A stretch of 64,000 bases of DNA from assembly GCF_026151205.1 (NCBI RefSeq), contig NC_087084.1:15022322-15086321 (forward strand), given 5' to 3'. This stretch comes from Bolinopsis microptera. Taxonomy: Eukaryota > Ctenophora > Tentaculata > Lobata > Bolinopsidae. A program made the translations under genes and the position numbers. How positions within the stretch are numbered: position 1 is the first letter of the stretch; every line of letters starts with the position of its first letter. Shown one piece after another: positions 1 to 9,466 of the stretch. Below the pieces are notes generated by a model that saw only the letters and a program-made list of their open reading frames with translations, made no database searches and had not been told where the DNA came from.

Positions 1-1101
1 GCCGAGCTGCCATTAATTGACATCGTCAATTAATACATATACTGTTTGATACTTAAATTACAAGTAAAGCAAAATTTAAATTTTTGTTGCCATTACAATG
101 AATAATGATATCATAATAAATATAAGTAGACATCTGATAATAAACTTGTTAGGTCCAGTACAACCCAAAATGTCGGCCGACTAACAAAATAAAGAAAGCT
201 AGCATGTTCATTGTTTTTCAAACGAGTATATATGGGCAATTTCATGAAACATGAACAAGGAGGGAAAAAAATTAATTTCAGTTATGGCACTAGCTTTGAT
301 TGGAGTCTGAAAGAGAAGATTATAAACTGTTAGACACAAAAAACCGCTTATAAATATCTCACTTCGTTTCTGTGTTATCGCGTTTTCAAAATACCCATAA
401 ATTGTCATGTTTTACAGGCTAAAACTACTTTATAATAAAAGCTGTTTACTAAAAAGAGATTGTTGTAATATTCATTAATTCTTGATCTGTAAAGGTGCAT
501 ACCACTTCACTGAAGCTGTATGCAAAATTTGGGACTCAAAATTTAAGCAGATTCTGAGCAATGCTATTCTACTTTCTCCTGTTTTTAGTGTAAATTACTA
601 TACATAAAAAACAAAAAAGTTTTCTGCTGGCCACATTTCATGTTATTTCTTGCTGAAATCTTGCTAAAACAAGCTAATTCTGATGTCAAGACATAATGTA
701 CTTGTTTATTTAGATCCATAGATATCAGATCATGTCAATACCAGCGTCAAGTAAGTTACATGTCAAGTAATTTACGTGTCAAGTAATTTACACATATGCT
801 TTTTATTCAGTAATAGTAGTAAAACACAACAAGTAACGATTGTCAAACAGAATAAAAGTTATTTAAAAGTGATAATAGATTGGTTCTGGTCAGAATTTCA
901 TTAAAGAAATCTATAAAAATGGTTTAAAATGGTTAAAAATTGACTTTTCGAAAATATAATATAAATAATACTTTACTTTACAGAAAATTCAGTGGCCTGC
1001 TTGAACACAAATTTTTGAGCTGGGAAACATTCGTACATTTACGCCCACCTACCTACTCTGTATAACTGGGCTAACTGTGGACCCAATCAGTGGATCAATC
1101 A
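1..1101. other. AT-rich stretch without a recognisable gene
   Basis: I see no coding region or RNA gene. The only structure is a hairpin at 12-34 (listed separately) and scattered short motifs of the form GTAATTTAC or TTTACTTTAC near 757-795 and 970. Similar motifs recur near 1846, 2034 and 2213. Reading frames are short and lack family motifs. Confidence 0.6.
12..34. repeat. Short perfect hairpin with TTGAC-ATC-GTCAA core
   Basis: Two 10-bp arms are exactly complementary around the trinucleotide ATC. The 13-nt core TTGACATCGTCAA recurs in this window at 47054-47066 and 63511-63523 with different but still pairing flanks, so it is probably part of a dispersed repeat whose ends are not resolved here. 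Confidence 0.6.
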
Positions 1102-1700
1102 ACCAATTAAGGGCTTAAGGGGGCCGGGGGGTCTTCATCAAAATTCCCTCGAAATTGACTTTTTAGTTGTTTCTGATAGAAGGGAGTGATATCTATCAGA
1201 TGCTTTTAGTCCCATGGAAAAATATTATTCCTAGCCGAAATTATTGTCGGTCAAAGATCAGCACTTATGTGTAATTGTATTGCGCGAGCGAATTTCAATC
1301 ACGTGTCCTGAAAATCGAGTCTAAAAATCTATTTTCTCCTACATGTTTTGAGCAATCACCCTGAAACTTTCAGGATATGTTCTAGAGATAATTTAAAAGA
1401 GATGAGCCAAACAGAATTTTGAGATAGGCCTTTAAACATATTTTATTCGATTTTGAAAATCTTGAACCTCGTTTTTTGACGATTTTTTGAGGTCCAAGAT
1501 TTTCAAAAATTGAAAATCGCTCGCGCAATACAATTACACATAAGCGCTGACATTTGACCGATAATAATTTCGTCTAGGAACAATATTTTTCCATGGGACC
1601 AAAAGCATCTGATAGATATCAATCCCCTCTATTAGAAACAACTATAAAGTCAATTTCGAGAAAATTTTGATGAAGGCCCCCCCGGCCCCCTTAATTGGCT
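1102..1700. mobile_element. Foldback / MITE-like element with ~190-bp inverted arms
   Basis: The arms at about 1102-1300 and 1509-1699 are inverted copies at roughly 90% identity by eye. They start near CCAATTAAGGG and include the shared words CCATGGAAAAATATT and TGTAATTGTATTGCGCGAGC. The interior holds a second, smaller inverted repeat at about 1449-1508. There is no ORF, so this is a non-autonomous foldback element. I could not define a target-site duplication, so the exact ends are uncertain. Confidence 0.75.
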
Positions 1701-2712
1701 AATGATAAACTGATATATCATTATTAATCATATATTACATAGTTCATACACTTAGCAAACGAATTAAAGACAAAGGGGCAGCTTTAAACAGTTAAAATCA
1801 AAGGATTGTGTAACAGTGTAAACTACTTGACACAAAAGAGTAACTTACTTTACAAGGAACAAAGGCTTCTACAGAACACAGCTATTAACTATTTACCAAA
1901 ACAAACCCTTTCCAGTACAGGCAAGACATTTGCCAGTGTGCATGAAAAATATTTAAATGTTTACTCTCACACCTGGGCACGAAATGAGATTTCAATACAC
2001 GTTGGTCAGGAATGTCAATTTGTGCCCTGTAATTTACTTTACATTTTCAAACGTGCCTCACTCAAAAGCCATAGCAGTTGGAGTAAAAATCTTAATATAG
2101 CTGTGTGTGGAGTACATAAGAGATGTTTCATGCAATTTATCATGATTCTGTTATGTTTGTGTAATGCTTGAGAGTCAGAATAAGGCCAAATTTTTGTGCA
2201 AAGTGTAATTTACTTTACGTGAAATCGCCCATATACTCTTTGTGTTCATAAACATGATAGCCTGAAGTCCCCAGGTAAATACAGCCTAAGTATACTTAGG
2301 CTGTATTTACCTGGGGACTTCAGGCTATCATGTTTATGAACACAAAGATTAGGCGGAATGACAGGCTGAGTGCGGCCCAGTAAAGCTGTATGGAAATAGT
2401 TTTAATTCTATGTCATATAAAAAACTTAACATCATTTTTGAGTTACAAAAATAAAGGATATCAAATTTAGATAATATCAACAATCAAAACTGATTGGCAG
2501 AACCGAGTATGTTTTTAAAAATTATTTATACCTCTTTTGCTGCTTAGGCGCGGCCGCACCGCGCTTGACCCACATGTTATGCAACGTGTAGCAGAGCAAC
2601 GATTTTGTCATTTGCTTCGATGCGATGCAAGAAAACAACAATTTCAAGAAAACAACAATTTTATTCAGTATCAGTTAAAGCAGACAAAAACATATTTTAT
2701 ATATATAACTTT
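1701..2712. other. Non-coding stretch flanking the 112-bp palindrome
   Basis: No gene is supported. The longest open frame (about 1806-2171) begins at TTG and has no family features. The stretch contains the palindrome at 2237-2348 and a short GC-rich patch near 2548-2640. Confidence 0.5.
2237..2348. repeat. Perfect 112-bp palindrome with no spacer
   Basis: The two 56-bp halves meet at 2292/2293 with the centre CCTAAGTATACTTAGG. I checked base by base that the right half is the exact reverse complement of the left half; pairing fails at the next outer position. It could be a cruciform or hairpin-RNA source, a very young foldback insertion, or a sequencing or assembly fold-back artefact. Confidence 0.9.
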
Positions 2713-3048
2713 CAACACTACTATTATATAACAAATAATTTGAGGATGTACCATGGAAGTCTAGAGTACCCGCAACAAAGAATGCAGCTGTAAACGACTT
2801 GGTAATGGGGTGCATGTGAGCTCTTGGGGCCAGTGGCATCAGAAGACTGGCTATCAGCCTTGGAAATAAGATGAGTTTTCTTTAGATTCATGACACATCC
2901 GCACTGCATCTCCATCACCATGACACAAACATTCTTTCCTCCATTACCCCACCCTTGCCTAGCCCCACCCCTCCCTCCCTCTACCTGTTGCGGGTACTCT
3001 GGACTGCATGGACATCCTTGAATAGAGGTAATTTTTATAGTAGTGTTG
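2713..3048. repeat. Inverted-repeat unit with ~64-bp arms
   Basis: The left arm (2713-2777) and right arm (2986-3048) are imperfect inverted copies that share CAACACTACTAT at the outside and AGAGTACCCGCAACA at the inside. About 208 bp separate them. The unit has no ORF and lies just before the LINE at 3-9.5 kb, so it may be a MITE-like element or part of that LINE's 5' flank. Confidence 0.6.
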
Positions 3049-3485
3049 TGGTATTATCTTGAGTACATGTATCTATTATCTATATTCTATATCAACAAAC
3101 TAGTGTAGACGCCCTATCTAGCCCAACCCTTCCCTTAACCCTCTTCAGCCCCTTTACTCTATACATTGTACTCTTATCCCACGCCCAACCTGCTATAGAC
3201 ATTAAATTATCTCTATCCCTCCCCTTTGGGACCTTGCAGTCCAACCCGCCCCCGCTCCCCTGCCACAACATCACCACTACATACCACCATACACTCATTT
3301 ATTTAGGCTTTGTGCTCTTTGAAAATTCTCTCTGCTTATTCCTCTTGTTTAATCTATCTTTCCATTTGATATCACTCACTCATTTCAAAACTGTTTTACT
3401 CTCATCATCTTATTTTCAGGCTGTTGGTTGGTTCGATGGTGTCCTGGCCCCAATCTCATCATGTGCTCCCTACCATTCTCTCTTC

Positions 3486-5717
3486 ATGCAAGACATAACT
3501 ATTACTGAAGACAACCCTCGGTCTACTAGATCGAGAAACAACTCCTCTCCTTCTGACAGAAATATCATCGATTTTACGAAACCTATTACCATCACAACCC
3601 CTGGACAATACTTGCTCAGTAACCCTGACTCTGGTTGTAGTATTAGTCTCTTCCAGGATGTTTTTCCAAGTCAGCTATGTGATCAGTTCGCTTGTGAAAT
3701 TGAAAACACTGGTGCCCTCAAACAGTACACCACAATCCACAAGCAGGCTCAAGTACAGCTCCCACGACTGTCATCTTGGTATGGCCCTGTTGACTACGCA
3801 TTCTCAGGAATTGTAATGAAAGCCAACTCTGTGTCAGAATGTCCTCGTCTTATTGCAGCATATCAGCACATGGCGGAAAACATCTTTCAACCCAACAACA
3901 TCGATTGTTCCTCTGATTGCTTTTTGATCAACCAGTATAGGACAGGTCGAGATTCTTGTGGCGAACATAGCGATAATGAGCCAGAGGTTGACCTCTCTAA
4001 ACCTGTTGTTACTCTGTCACTCGGTCAACAACGCTGTATGCTCATTAGAGAGGCTAAGAACTCTGGAAATGCCATCACAATCAAACTTGACCAAGGCTCA
4101 GTTCTCGTTATGCATGGTACTGATTTCCAAAAAAAGTACACTCACCAAATACCCAAAGACAATGCAATCACTGCTGCACGCACTTCAGTGACCTATAGGA
4201 CCTGCAACTCCAGCTTCCTGCGTACCAGAAACGCTCTATCTACACCTCTTATTGATATGGCCATCACTCCTGTACTCGCGAACCTGTACTCGCGAACTGT
4301 ACCTGCCCCCAAGACCCCAGGAGACTCCGCAAGCTCCCAGTCGCTTCAAAACAGACGTAGATCTTCTCTTACACTAACATCACTACAAACCATCATCACT
4401 GGAAGCTCCCCAGTCGGATCTCCTCTGGCCTCAAGCTCTCCCTCCGTGACCAGCAGTAAAACTTCAGTCTCTGATAGTGAGACATTCCCTCTCAGTCTAG
4501 AAGCAATGTTAGAAGCCGTTGATTCATTAAAAGAAAAAATGGTGAAAAGTGAACTTTCTCGTCATGGTAGCTCAAACTCAGGGTCCCTCATTGACTGTAA
4601 GAAACGACTAAAGAAAGCTGTGAAAGCATGTCACAAACGCCTCAGCTTGCTTCTTCTTGAGCCTCCATCTACCTCAGCTGAGCCTGACTGCGTCACCCAC
4701 TCCCTCCAAACCATGGAAAACTCTGTTATTGACCTTCAAGCTAAAATTAGCCTGCAACATACCACCCTGCAAACTCTTGTCTTGTGCTCTGACTACAAAT
4801 CCAATCAAAAAGGTAGCCCCAGCTCCCCTAATTTGTCTAACGAGCTGAATACTGTGGACAAGAGACTTGAAAAGCTTGAGGAAATCATGAGTAGCATCAA
4901 CTCAAATCAACAAGACACTGCTACCTCCCTTAAAGCCTTTGAAGAAAATATCACTGCTATTAAAAACGAGGTTGAGGTCTCTAAGGCCTGCCTGCAGTCT
5001 CTCCAGCTCAATGGCCATAAAAATCCCCAAAAGAAAAGGCCCTCGCCTCATCCTGCTCAAAACCAGAACCGTGAAAGCTCAAATAGCACAACTCAGAACC
5101 CCCATAGAAAAACCAGAAAACAGAGAAAAGTGCTCCTCCTTCATGACTCTCAGATGAACGGATTTATAGCCGAGTCTTTCTCTTCTGGGTTCAAGGTTGA
5201 AAAAAAGAAAGTAGGTTCCTTTACTGACCTGAACGGTAAACACATGAGAGATGTGATCAAAGAACCAGAAGTTGACTGCTACATTCTTCAGCTCGGAGTT
5301 AATGATTACAGATATAATGACCGTCATGTTAATAAAGCAGTCAAGGATGCAAAAGAAGCCATCGACACACTCCTCTCAAGTTCCAGTGCTAAAATTGTTG
5401 TCTCCCTGCCCACTCCAACTCCTGGCCCAATAAGTGATCTAACAAATCAATTTGTTTCGGAGATCACCCAATTTGTCTCCACTAAAAGAGAGCTTAGTGA
5501 CTTATACCGGCGCCTCTTCACTGTAAACAACACTGGAAACTTCTCCCGAGCCATCTCTGCTGCTGAGTCATCTGAAGACTCTCCTAACCCTCTGAAGGAA
5601 GACCAACTTCATGTCTCAGAGTATGGTCTAAAAAAACTCTGTATGAATATCAAACTTGGCCTATACCGTGCCTTTGGTATGAGATCCTATAGAAAGCAGC
5701 CCCCCACAGAGCGTTAG
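3486..5717 (+). CDS. LINE-I ORF1: AlkB-like dioxygenase + coiled coil + SGNH esterase
   Basis: The frame is open from 3234, but the first ATG is at 3486 (protein starts MQDITITED), giving 743 residues. Residues about 45-240 form an AlkB-like Fe(II)/2-oxoglutarate dioxygenase core. It has an INQYRTG strand leading into GEHSDNE (metal ligands H161 and D163), YTHQI (H220) and RTSVTYR (R232 and R238, the 2-oxoglutarate-binding arginine pattern of ALKBH2/3-type enzymes). Residues about 330-520 are Ser/Thr-rich and then heptad-rich (KRLEKLEEIMSSINSN), likely a trimerising coiled coil. The C-terminal ~200 residues match SGNH/GDSL hydrolases: LLLHDS, LQLGVNDY and D706-x-x-H709 (DQLH). Esterase domains in LINE ORF1 are known from CR1-like elements; the AlkB part is the surprise. 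Inferred role: an RNP protein that may oxidatively demethylate element RNA or DNA. Confidence 0.87.
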   Translation: MQDITITEDNPRSTRSRNNSSPSDRNIIDFTKPITITTPGQYLLSNPDSGCSISLFQDVFPSQLCDQFACEIENTGALKQYTTIHKQAQVQLPRLSSWYGPVDYAFSGIVMKANSVSECPRLIAAYQHMAENIFQPNNIDCSSDCFLINQYRTGRDSCGEHSDNEPEVDLSKPVVTLSLGQQRCMLIREAKNSGNAITIKLDQGSVLVMHGTDFQKKYTHQIPKDNAITAARTSVTYRTCNSSFLRTRNALSTPLIDMAITPVLANLYSRTVPAPKTPGDSASSQSLQNRRRSSLTLTSLQTIITGSSPVGSPLASSSPSVTSSKTSVSDSETFPLSLEAMLEAVDSLKEKMVKSELSRHGSSNSGSLIDCKKRLKKAVKACHKRLSLLLLEPPSTSAEPDCVTHSLQTMENSVIDLQAKISLQHTTLQTLVLCSDYKSNQKGSPSSPNLSNELNTVDKRLEKLEEIMSSINSNQQDTATSLKAFEENITAIKNEVEVSKACLQSLQLNGHKNPQKKRPSPHPAQNQNRESSNSTTQNPHRKTRKQRKVLLLHDSQMNGFIAESFSSGFKVEKKKVGSFTDLNGKHMRDVIKEPEVDCYILQLGVNDYRYNDRHVNKAVKDAKEAIDTLLSSSSAKIVVSLPTPTPGPISDLTNQFVSEITQFVSTKRELSDLYRRLFTVNNTGNFSRAISAAESSEDSPNPLKEDQLHVSEYGLKKLCMNIKLGLYRAFGMRSYRKQPPTER

Positions 5718-5724
5718 AATAACC

Positions 5725-8700
5725 ATGAAATTCAATAAAAAACAAGCCTCACGAGATCAACTCGCTGTAATGTCCTGGAACATTCAGGACAGCACAGGAG
5801 ATGGGTCTAACAAATTTGAAAATAAAGAATTTCTTTCAATCCTCAATCAAGCTAACATTCTGTGTCTCCAAGAAACAAAGAAACAAGTTAAGATTGAAGG
5901 ATACCTTTCTTTTAATAGCAACCGCAAAAATTCTCGCTCAGGAGGGGTCTGCATTCTTGCTGAAAATGATTTAAGAAAAGGTGTTTCTTGTGTGCCTTGT
6001 AGCGAATCTGACGATATTATTGTTGTCAAACTTGACAAAAACTTTTTTAAGCTTGATTTTGACCTATTTTTAGTATGTTACTATATTAGCCCTGCATATT
6101 CGTCCTATGTCAAAAAAAATCCAGACTATACTGCTAATACTTTCTCCGCTCTTGACTCCATCTGTATCAGACTACGTCAAAAGGGAGAGGTTATCATGTG
6201 TGGCGATGCAAATGCAAGAACTGGAAAACTCCCAGACTATATCCTCTCTTGTAATGCACCTGCCATGCATGACATTTACAATGACATTGGACTTGAACAT
6301 GACATCGAAGAACCCAGAAACAACTCTGACCTGACTATATCTGAACCCCACTGCCAACATTTTCTTGACATGGTTATTAATAACCAACTCAAAATTCTTA
6401 ATGGCCGTACCCTCGGGGACACCACTGGAAAAATGACCTGTCACAAATACAATGGGAGCAGTGTGGTTGACTATTTCGTAATCACCTCATGGGCAAGGGA
6501 TCATGTAAACTCTCTCCAAGTGAAGGAGTTTACATCATACTCTGACCATTGTCCATTAGTCTTGAAACTTACCACATTTGAACCATTTGTTGCCAACTTC
6601 CAGCTCCCAGACTTTTCTAATTTTCCTTGTGGCTATAAGTGGGACAGCAACACCTCTCACTCACTATTTAAAACAGCCCTTAACTCGCCCGAAATTGTTA
6701 GTAACCTGGAAAACATTGCAGCAAACGAATTTAGCAGCACCTTGGAGGGCAATCATGAACTGAACGATGCAATTACTAACTGTCTCCACAGTGCTGCTGA
6801 TATAGCGTTAAAAGTGAAAAAACCTCCTAAAACTTCCGCCCACAAGAAATGGTTTGACCCACAAATCAACTCCTCGAGGCGAAACCTGAATAGGCTAGCA
6901 AACCGGCTAGGTAGTAAGCACTGCAACAATATTCTCAGACGTGAATATTACAAGCAGCGCAATAAGCACAGTAATCTTGTTAACAGTAAGAAATTATCTT
7001 TTCTTAGGAAGTTAAATGAAGCTATTGAAGAGGGTCATATTCTTGACTGGAAAAAATTTAAAAGGCTTAAACAAGAACATGACACTAGCCCCCTACTAGA
7101 CAAATTCGATCTAGCTAGCTTTCATGATTTCTTTGCATCCCTCTATAAGAAACCAGACCAGGAGCCCGATCCCACTCACCACAATCACAATCATTACCCT
7201 GAACCACCAGATCTGGATATCCTAAACAAGCTCATATCTGAACCCGAACTAACTTCTGCAATCAAAAAGCTCAAAAAGGGTAAAAGTTGCTCAAATGACT
7301 TGATCTCAAACGAAATGCTTCAGAGCCTAACTCCGCTTTGTCTCCAAGTCATCCTCAAAACGTTCAACCACTCTCTGGTCTCAGGTTACTATCCATGGCA
7401 TACCAGTATTATCACTCCTATCTACAAATCAGGCAACCCCTTCAGCCCAGACAATTACAGAGCAATAGCAGTTGGCAGTTGTATGGGTAAGCTGTTCTCT
7501 AGCATTTTACTTGAACGTCTGTTATACTTCAAAAAGCTCTACTGTCCTGATCCAAAAGAACAGCTCGGTTTCTCGAAGGGTGCTCAAACTAATGATCACG
7601 TTTTCACCCTTAAGACAGTCATTGATAAATACACTAAAGTTAAAAAAGCTCGTCTCTATGCATGCTTTGTTGATCTAAGAAAGGCCTTTGACACTGTATG
7701 TAGGGACCTTCTTCTGCACAAAATAACATGCCTTGGAATTACCGGTAACTTCTTTAACTGCTTAAGTGATATGTACAAAAACTCAATTGCTCATATAAAA
7801 ATCTCCAAACTCTTGTCCCCTAAAATTGATATTGGCAAAGGAACGGAGCAAGGACACCCCCTATCACCAGACCTTTTTAAAATCTATATTAATAACTTGT
7901 CATCTCTTCTGAAATCTGTTGGTGATTATCCAGTTCTTGCTGACGTTCTAATATCACATCTGCTCTGGGCTGACGATCTTGTCCTTCTTGCTCTAAGTCC
8001 CAAGGCCTTGCAAGTCAATATCAACATTCTATCTGACTTCTGTAACTCCATGGGCCTTGAAGTAAATATAAAGAAAACTAAGATTGTCATATTCAGCCCT
8101 CCCAAAAAGAAGCAGTCCCATGAAACATTTACATTGGGAGGTCAGCCCATCCAGCACACCGAAAAGTACTGCTATCTTGGCATAATATTCCACAGAAATG
8201 GATCCTTTACGGCAGCAAATACTGAGCTGAGGGCCAAAGCTCTCCGTGCTCTATATGGCCTTAAAGGCAATATAGTTAAAGATGCCCTCTCTCACCGTGC
8301 CCTTAATATTCTATTTGATTCCTTAATCAAACCAATCCTGCTTTATGGCTGTCAAGTCTTATGCCCCCACTCTAAAACAATGAGATACCTTTCAAAAATA
8401 GATGACAAAGCCAGCCCCCAGCATACCCTGAAGTACATTGCACAGGACCACTATGAGAAATTCCACCTAAAATTTATCAAGTGGTCTTTGTCCGTCCATT
8501 CAAAAGCATCAAATATAGGTTGCTGGGGCGAAAGTGGGCGCCACCCCCTATTCTTTGAAGCCTGCAAACTTGCAATAGATTACTATAGTCGCCTTGAAAG
8601 CACCGAAAATGAACTACTTTGTGCTGCATTTCACGAGCAGATCATGCTGGGCCTTCCTTGGTATACCAACATCTCAAAGCTTCTCACCAAATACAACTTC

Positions 8701-9258
8701 CCCCACTCATCTTCATCAAAATCTAAGCTCTCCACCCAAATCAGTCATAATATGAGGGAAGAATTCGTGAATACCTGGAAATCTGCCAAGGCCTCCTCAC
8801 CAAAACTAGAATTCTATAACTTAATTAAACATGATTTTGAACCAGAGGCATACCTACGAATAATCAAAGTACCTGATTTTCGAAAAAGCTTGACAAGGTT
8901 TCGTATCAGCTGCCACAACCTCTACGTTGAAAGGGGCAGATACGAAACCCCTCTTGTACCAAGAGAAGAACGTTGGTGCACTTACTGCTTTTTCAGTAAA
9001 GGGCTCAAACCTATCGAGGACGAAAGCCATGTATTAATTGACTGTTTGCTTTACTCCTCAGTTAGGGAAAAATTCAACTTTTATCCCCAAAACATCACTG
9101 ACCTAGCCGGTCTGCTCTCCAACAAAAATCTAGATCCTACCAAATTTACTGCCACAGCAAGAGCAATCCATTCAATTCTCTCTGTGAACGAACAATATAC
9201 AGCCTATTATAAGAGCCCAGATTTCCACTCAAATACTGGCAAGTGCATAATGCTCTAG
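5725..9258 (+). CDS. LINE-I ORF2: AP-like endonuclease + reverse transcriptase
   Basis: 1177 residues from an ATG 7 bp after the ORF1 stop. Residues about 15-280 are an apurinic-like endonuclease (MSWNIQD, CLQETK, MCGDANARTG, and the terminal YSDHCPLVLKL near residue 272). The reverse transcriptase occupies about 500-830: PIYKSG with NYRAIAVGS, FVDLRKAFDT near 648, EQGHPLSPDLF, and the catalytic WADD near 748 (W in place of the more usual F/Y). The C-terminus has a CxxC...HxxxxC zinc-knuckle-like motif (CTYC ... HVLIDC, about 1085-1115). There are no internal stops. It differs strongly from the ORF2 at 28.4-32.1 kb: no N-terminal PHD, different RT words. Clade assignment (I/Nimb-like, or another C-knuckle LINE) is not secure by eye. 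Confidence 0.92.
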   Translation: MKFNKKQASRDQLAVMSWNIQDSTGDGSNKFENKEFLSILNQANILCLQETKKQVKIEGYLSFNSNRKNSRSGGVCILAENDLRKGVSCVPCSESDDIIVVKLDKNFFKLDFDLFLVCYYISPAYSSYVKKNPDYTANTFSALDSICIRLRQKGEVIMCGDANARTGKLPDYILSCNAPAMHDIYNDIGLEHDIEEPRNNSDLTISEPHCQHFLDMVINNQLKILNGRTLGDTTGKMTCHKYNGSSVVDYFVITSWARDHVNSLQVKEFTSYSDHCPLVLKLTTFEPFVANFQLPDFSNFPCGYKWDSNTSHSLFKTALNSPEIVSNLENIAANEFSSTLEGNHELNDAITNCLHSAADIALKVKKPPKTSAHKKWFDPQINSSRRNLNRLANRLGSKHCNNILRREYYKQRNKHSNLVNSKKLSFLRKLNEAIEEGHILDWKKFKRLKQEHDTSPLLDKFDLASFHDFFASLYKKPDQEPDPTHHNHNHYPEPPDLDILNKLISEPELTSAIKKLKKGKSCSNDLISNEMLQSLTPLCLQVILKTFNHSLVSGYYPWHTSIITPIYKSGNPFSPDNYRAIAVGSCMGKLFSSILLERLLYFKKLYCPDPKEQLGFSKGAQTNDHVFTLKTVIDKYTKVKKARLYACFVDLRKAFDTVCRDLLLHKITCLGITGNFFNCLSDMYKNSIAHIKISKLLSPKIDIGKGTEQGHPLSPDLFKIYINNLSSLLKSVGDYPVLADVLISHLLWADDLVLLALSPKALQVNINILSDFCNSMGLEVNIKKTKIVIFSPPKKKQSHETFTLGGQPIQHTEKYCYLGIIFHRNGSFTAANTELRAKALRALYGLKGNIVKDALSHRALNILFDSLIKPILLYGCQVLCPHSKTMRYLSKIDDKASPQHTLKYIAQDHYEKFHLKFIKWSLSVHSKASNIGCWGESGRHPLFFEACKLAIDYYSRLESTENELLCAAFHEQIMLGLPWYTNISKLLTKYNFPHSSSSKSKLSTQISHNMREEFVNTWKSAKASSPKLEFYNLIKHDFEPEAYLRIIKVPDFRKSLTRFRISCHNLYVERGRYETPLVPREERWCTYCFFSKGLKPIEDESHVLIDCLLYSSVREKFNFYPQNITDLAGLLSNKNLDPTKFTATARAIHSILSVNEQYTAYYKSPDFHSNTGKCIML

Positions 9259-9428
9259 GAACTCAAAATAAACTCATGAACCATACAAATTTGATTTACT
9301 TAAAGAAAATAGCATTATATTATAACATTTCTATTTTATCCCTACACATTTGTAAATGATTAGAAGTGTGTAACTTAAATTATTTCAGAATTATAACTAT
9401 TGTGAACTCAATAAAATAATTATCACTT

Positions 9429-9466
9429 TTGTATCCTTGTATCCTTGTATCCTTGTATCCTTGTAT
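9429..9466 (+). repeat. (TTGTATCC)n LINE 3' tail
   Basis: Nearly five copies of an 8-bp unit directly follow the LINE-I 3' UTR and mark its 3' end. Confidence 0.8.

Larger units (their letters stand above)
3049..9466 (+). mobile_element. LINE (non-LTR retrotransposon) with two intact ORFs, LINE-I
   Basis: ORF1 (3486-5717) and ORF2 (5725-9258) are both open and separated by only 7 bp. The 3' end is marked by a tandem (TTGTATCC)n tail at 9429-9466, as expected for target-primed insertion of many LINEs. The 5' boundary is not defined: the start given here is simply the end of the preceding inverted repeat. No flanking target duplication was recognised. The intact ORFs suggest recent activity. 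The ORF2 lineage is uncertain (see ORF2). Confidence 0.85.

Noticed and set aside
1806-2171. 121-codon + strand ORF
   Set aside because: Starts at TTG, has no family motif and runs through TTTACTTTAC repeat words.
5079-5327. - strand ORF inside LINE-I ORF1
   Set aside because: Antisense shadow of the SGNH-coding region.
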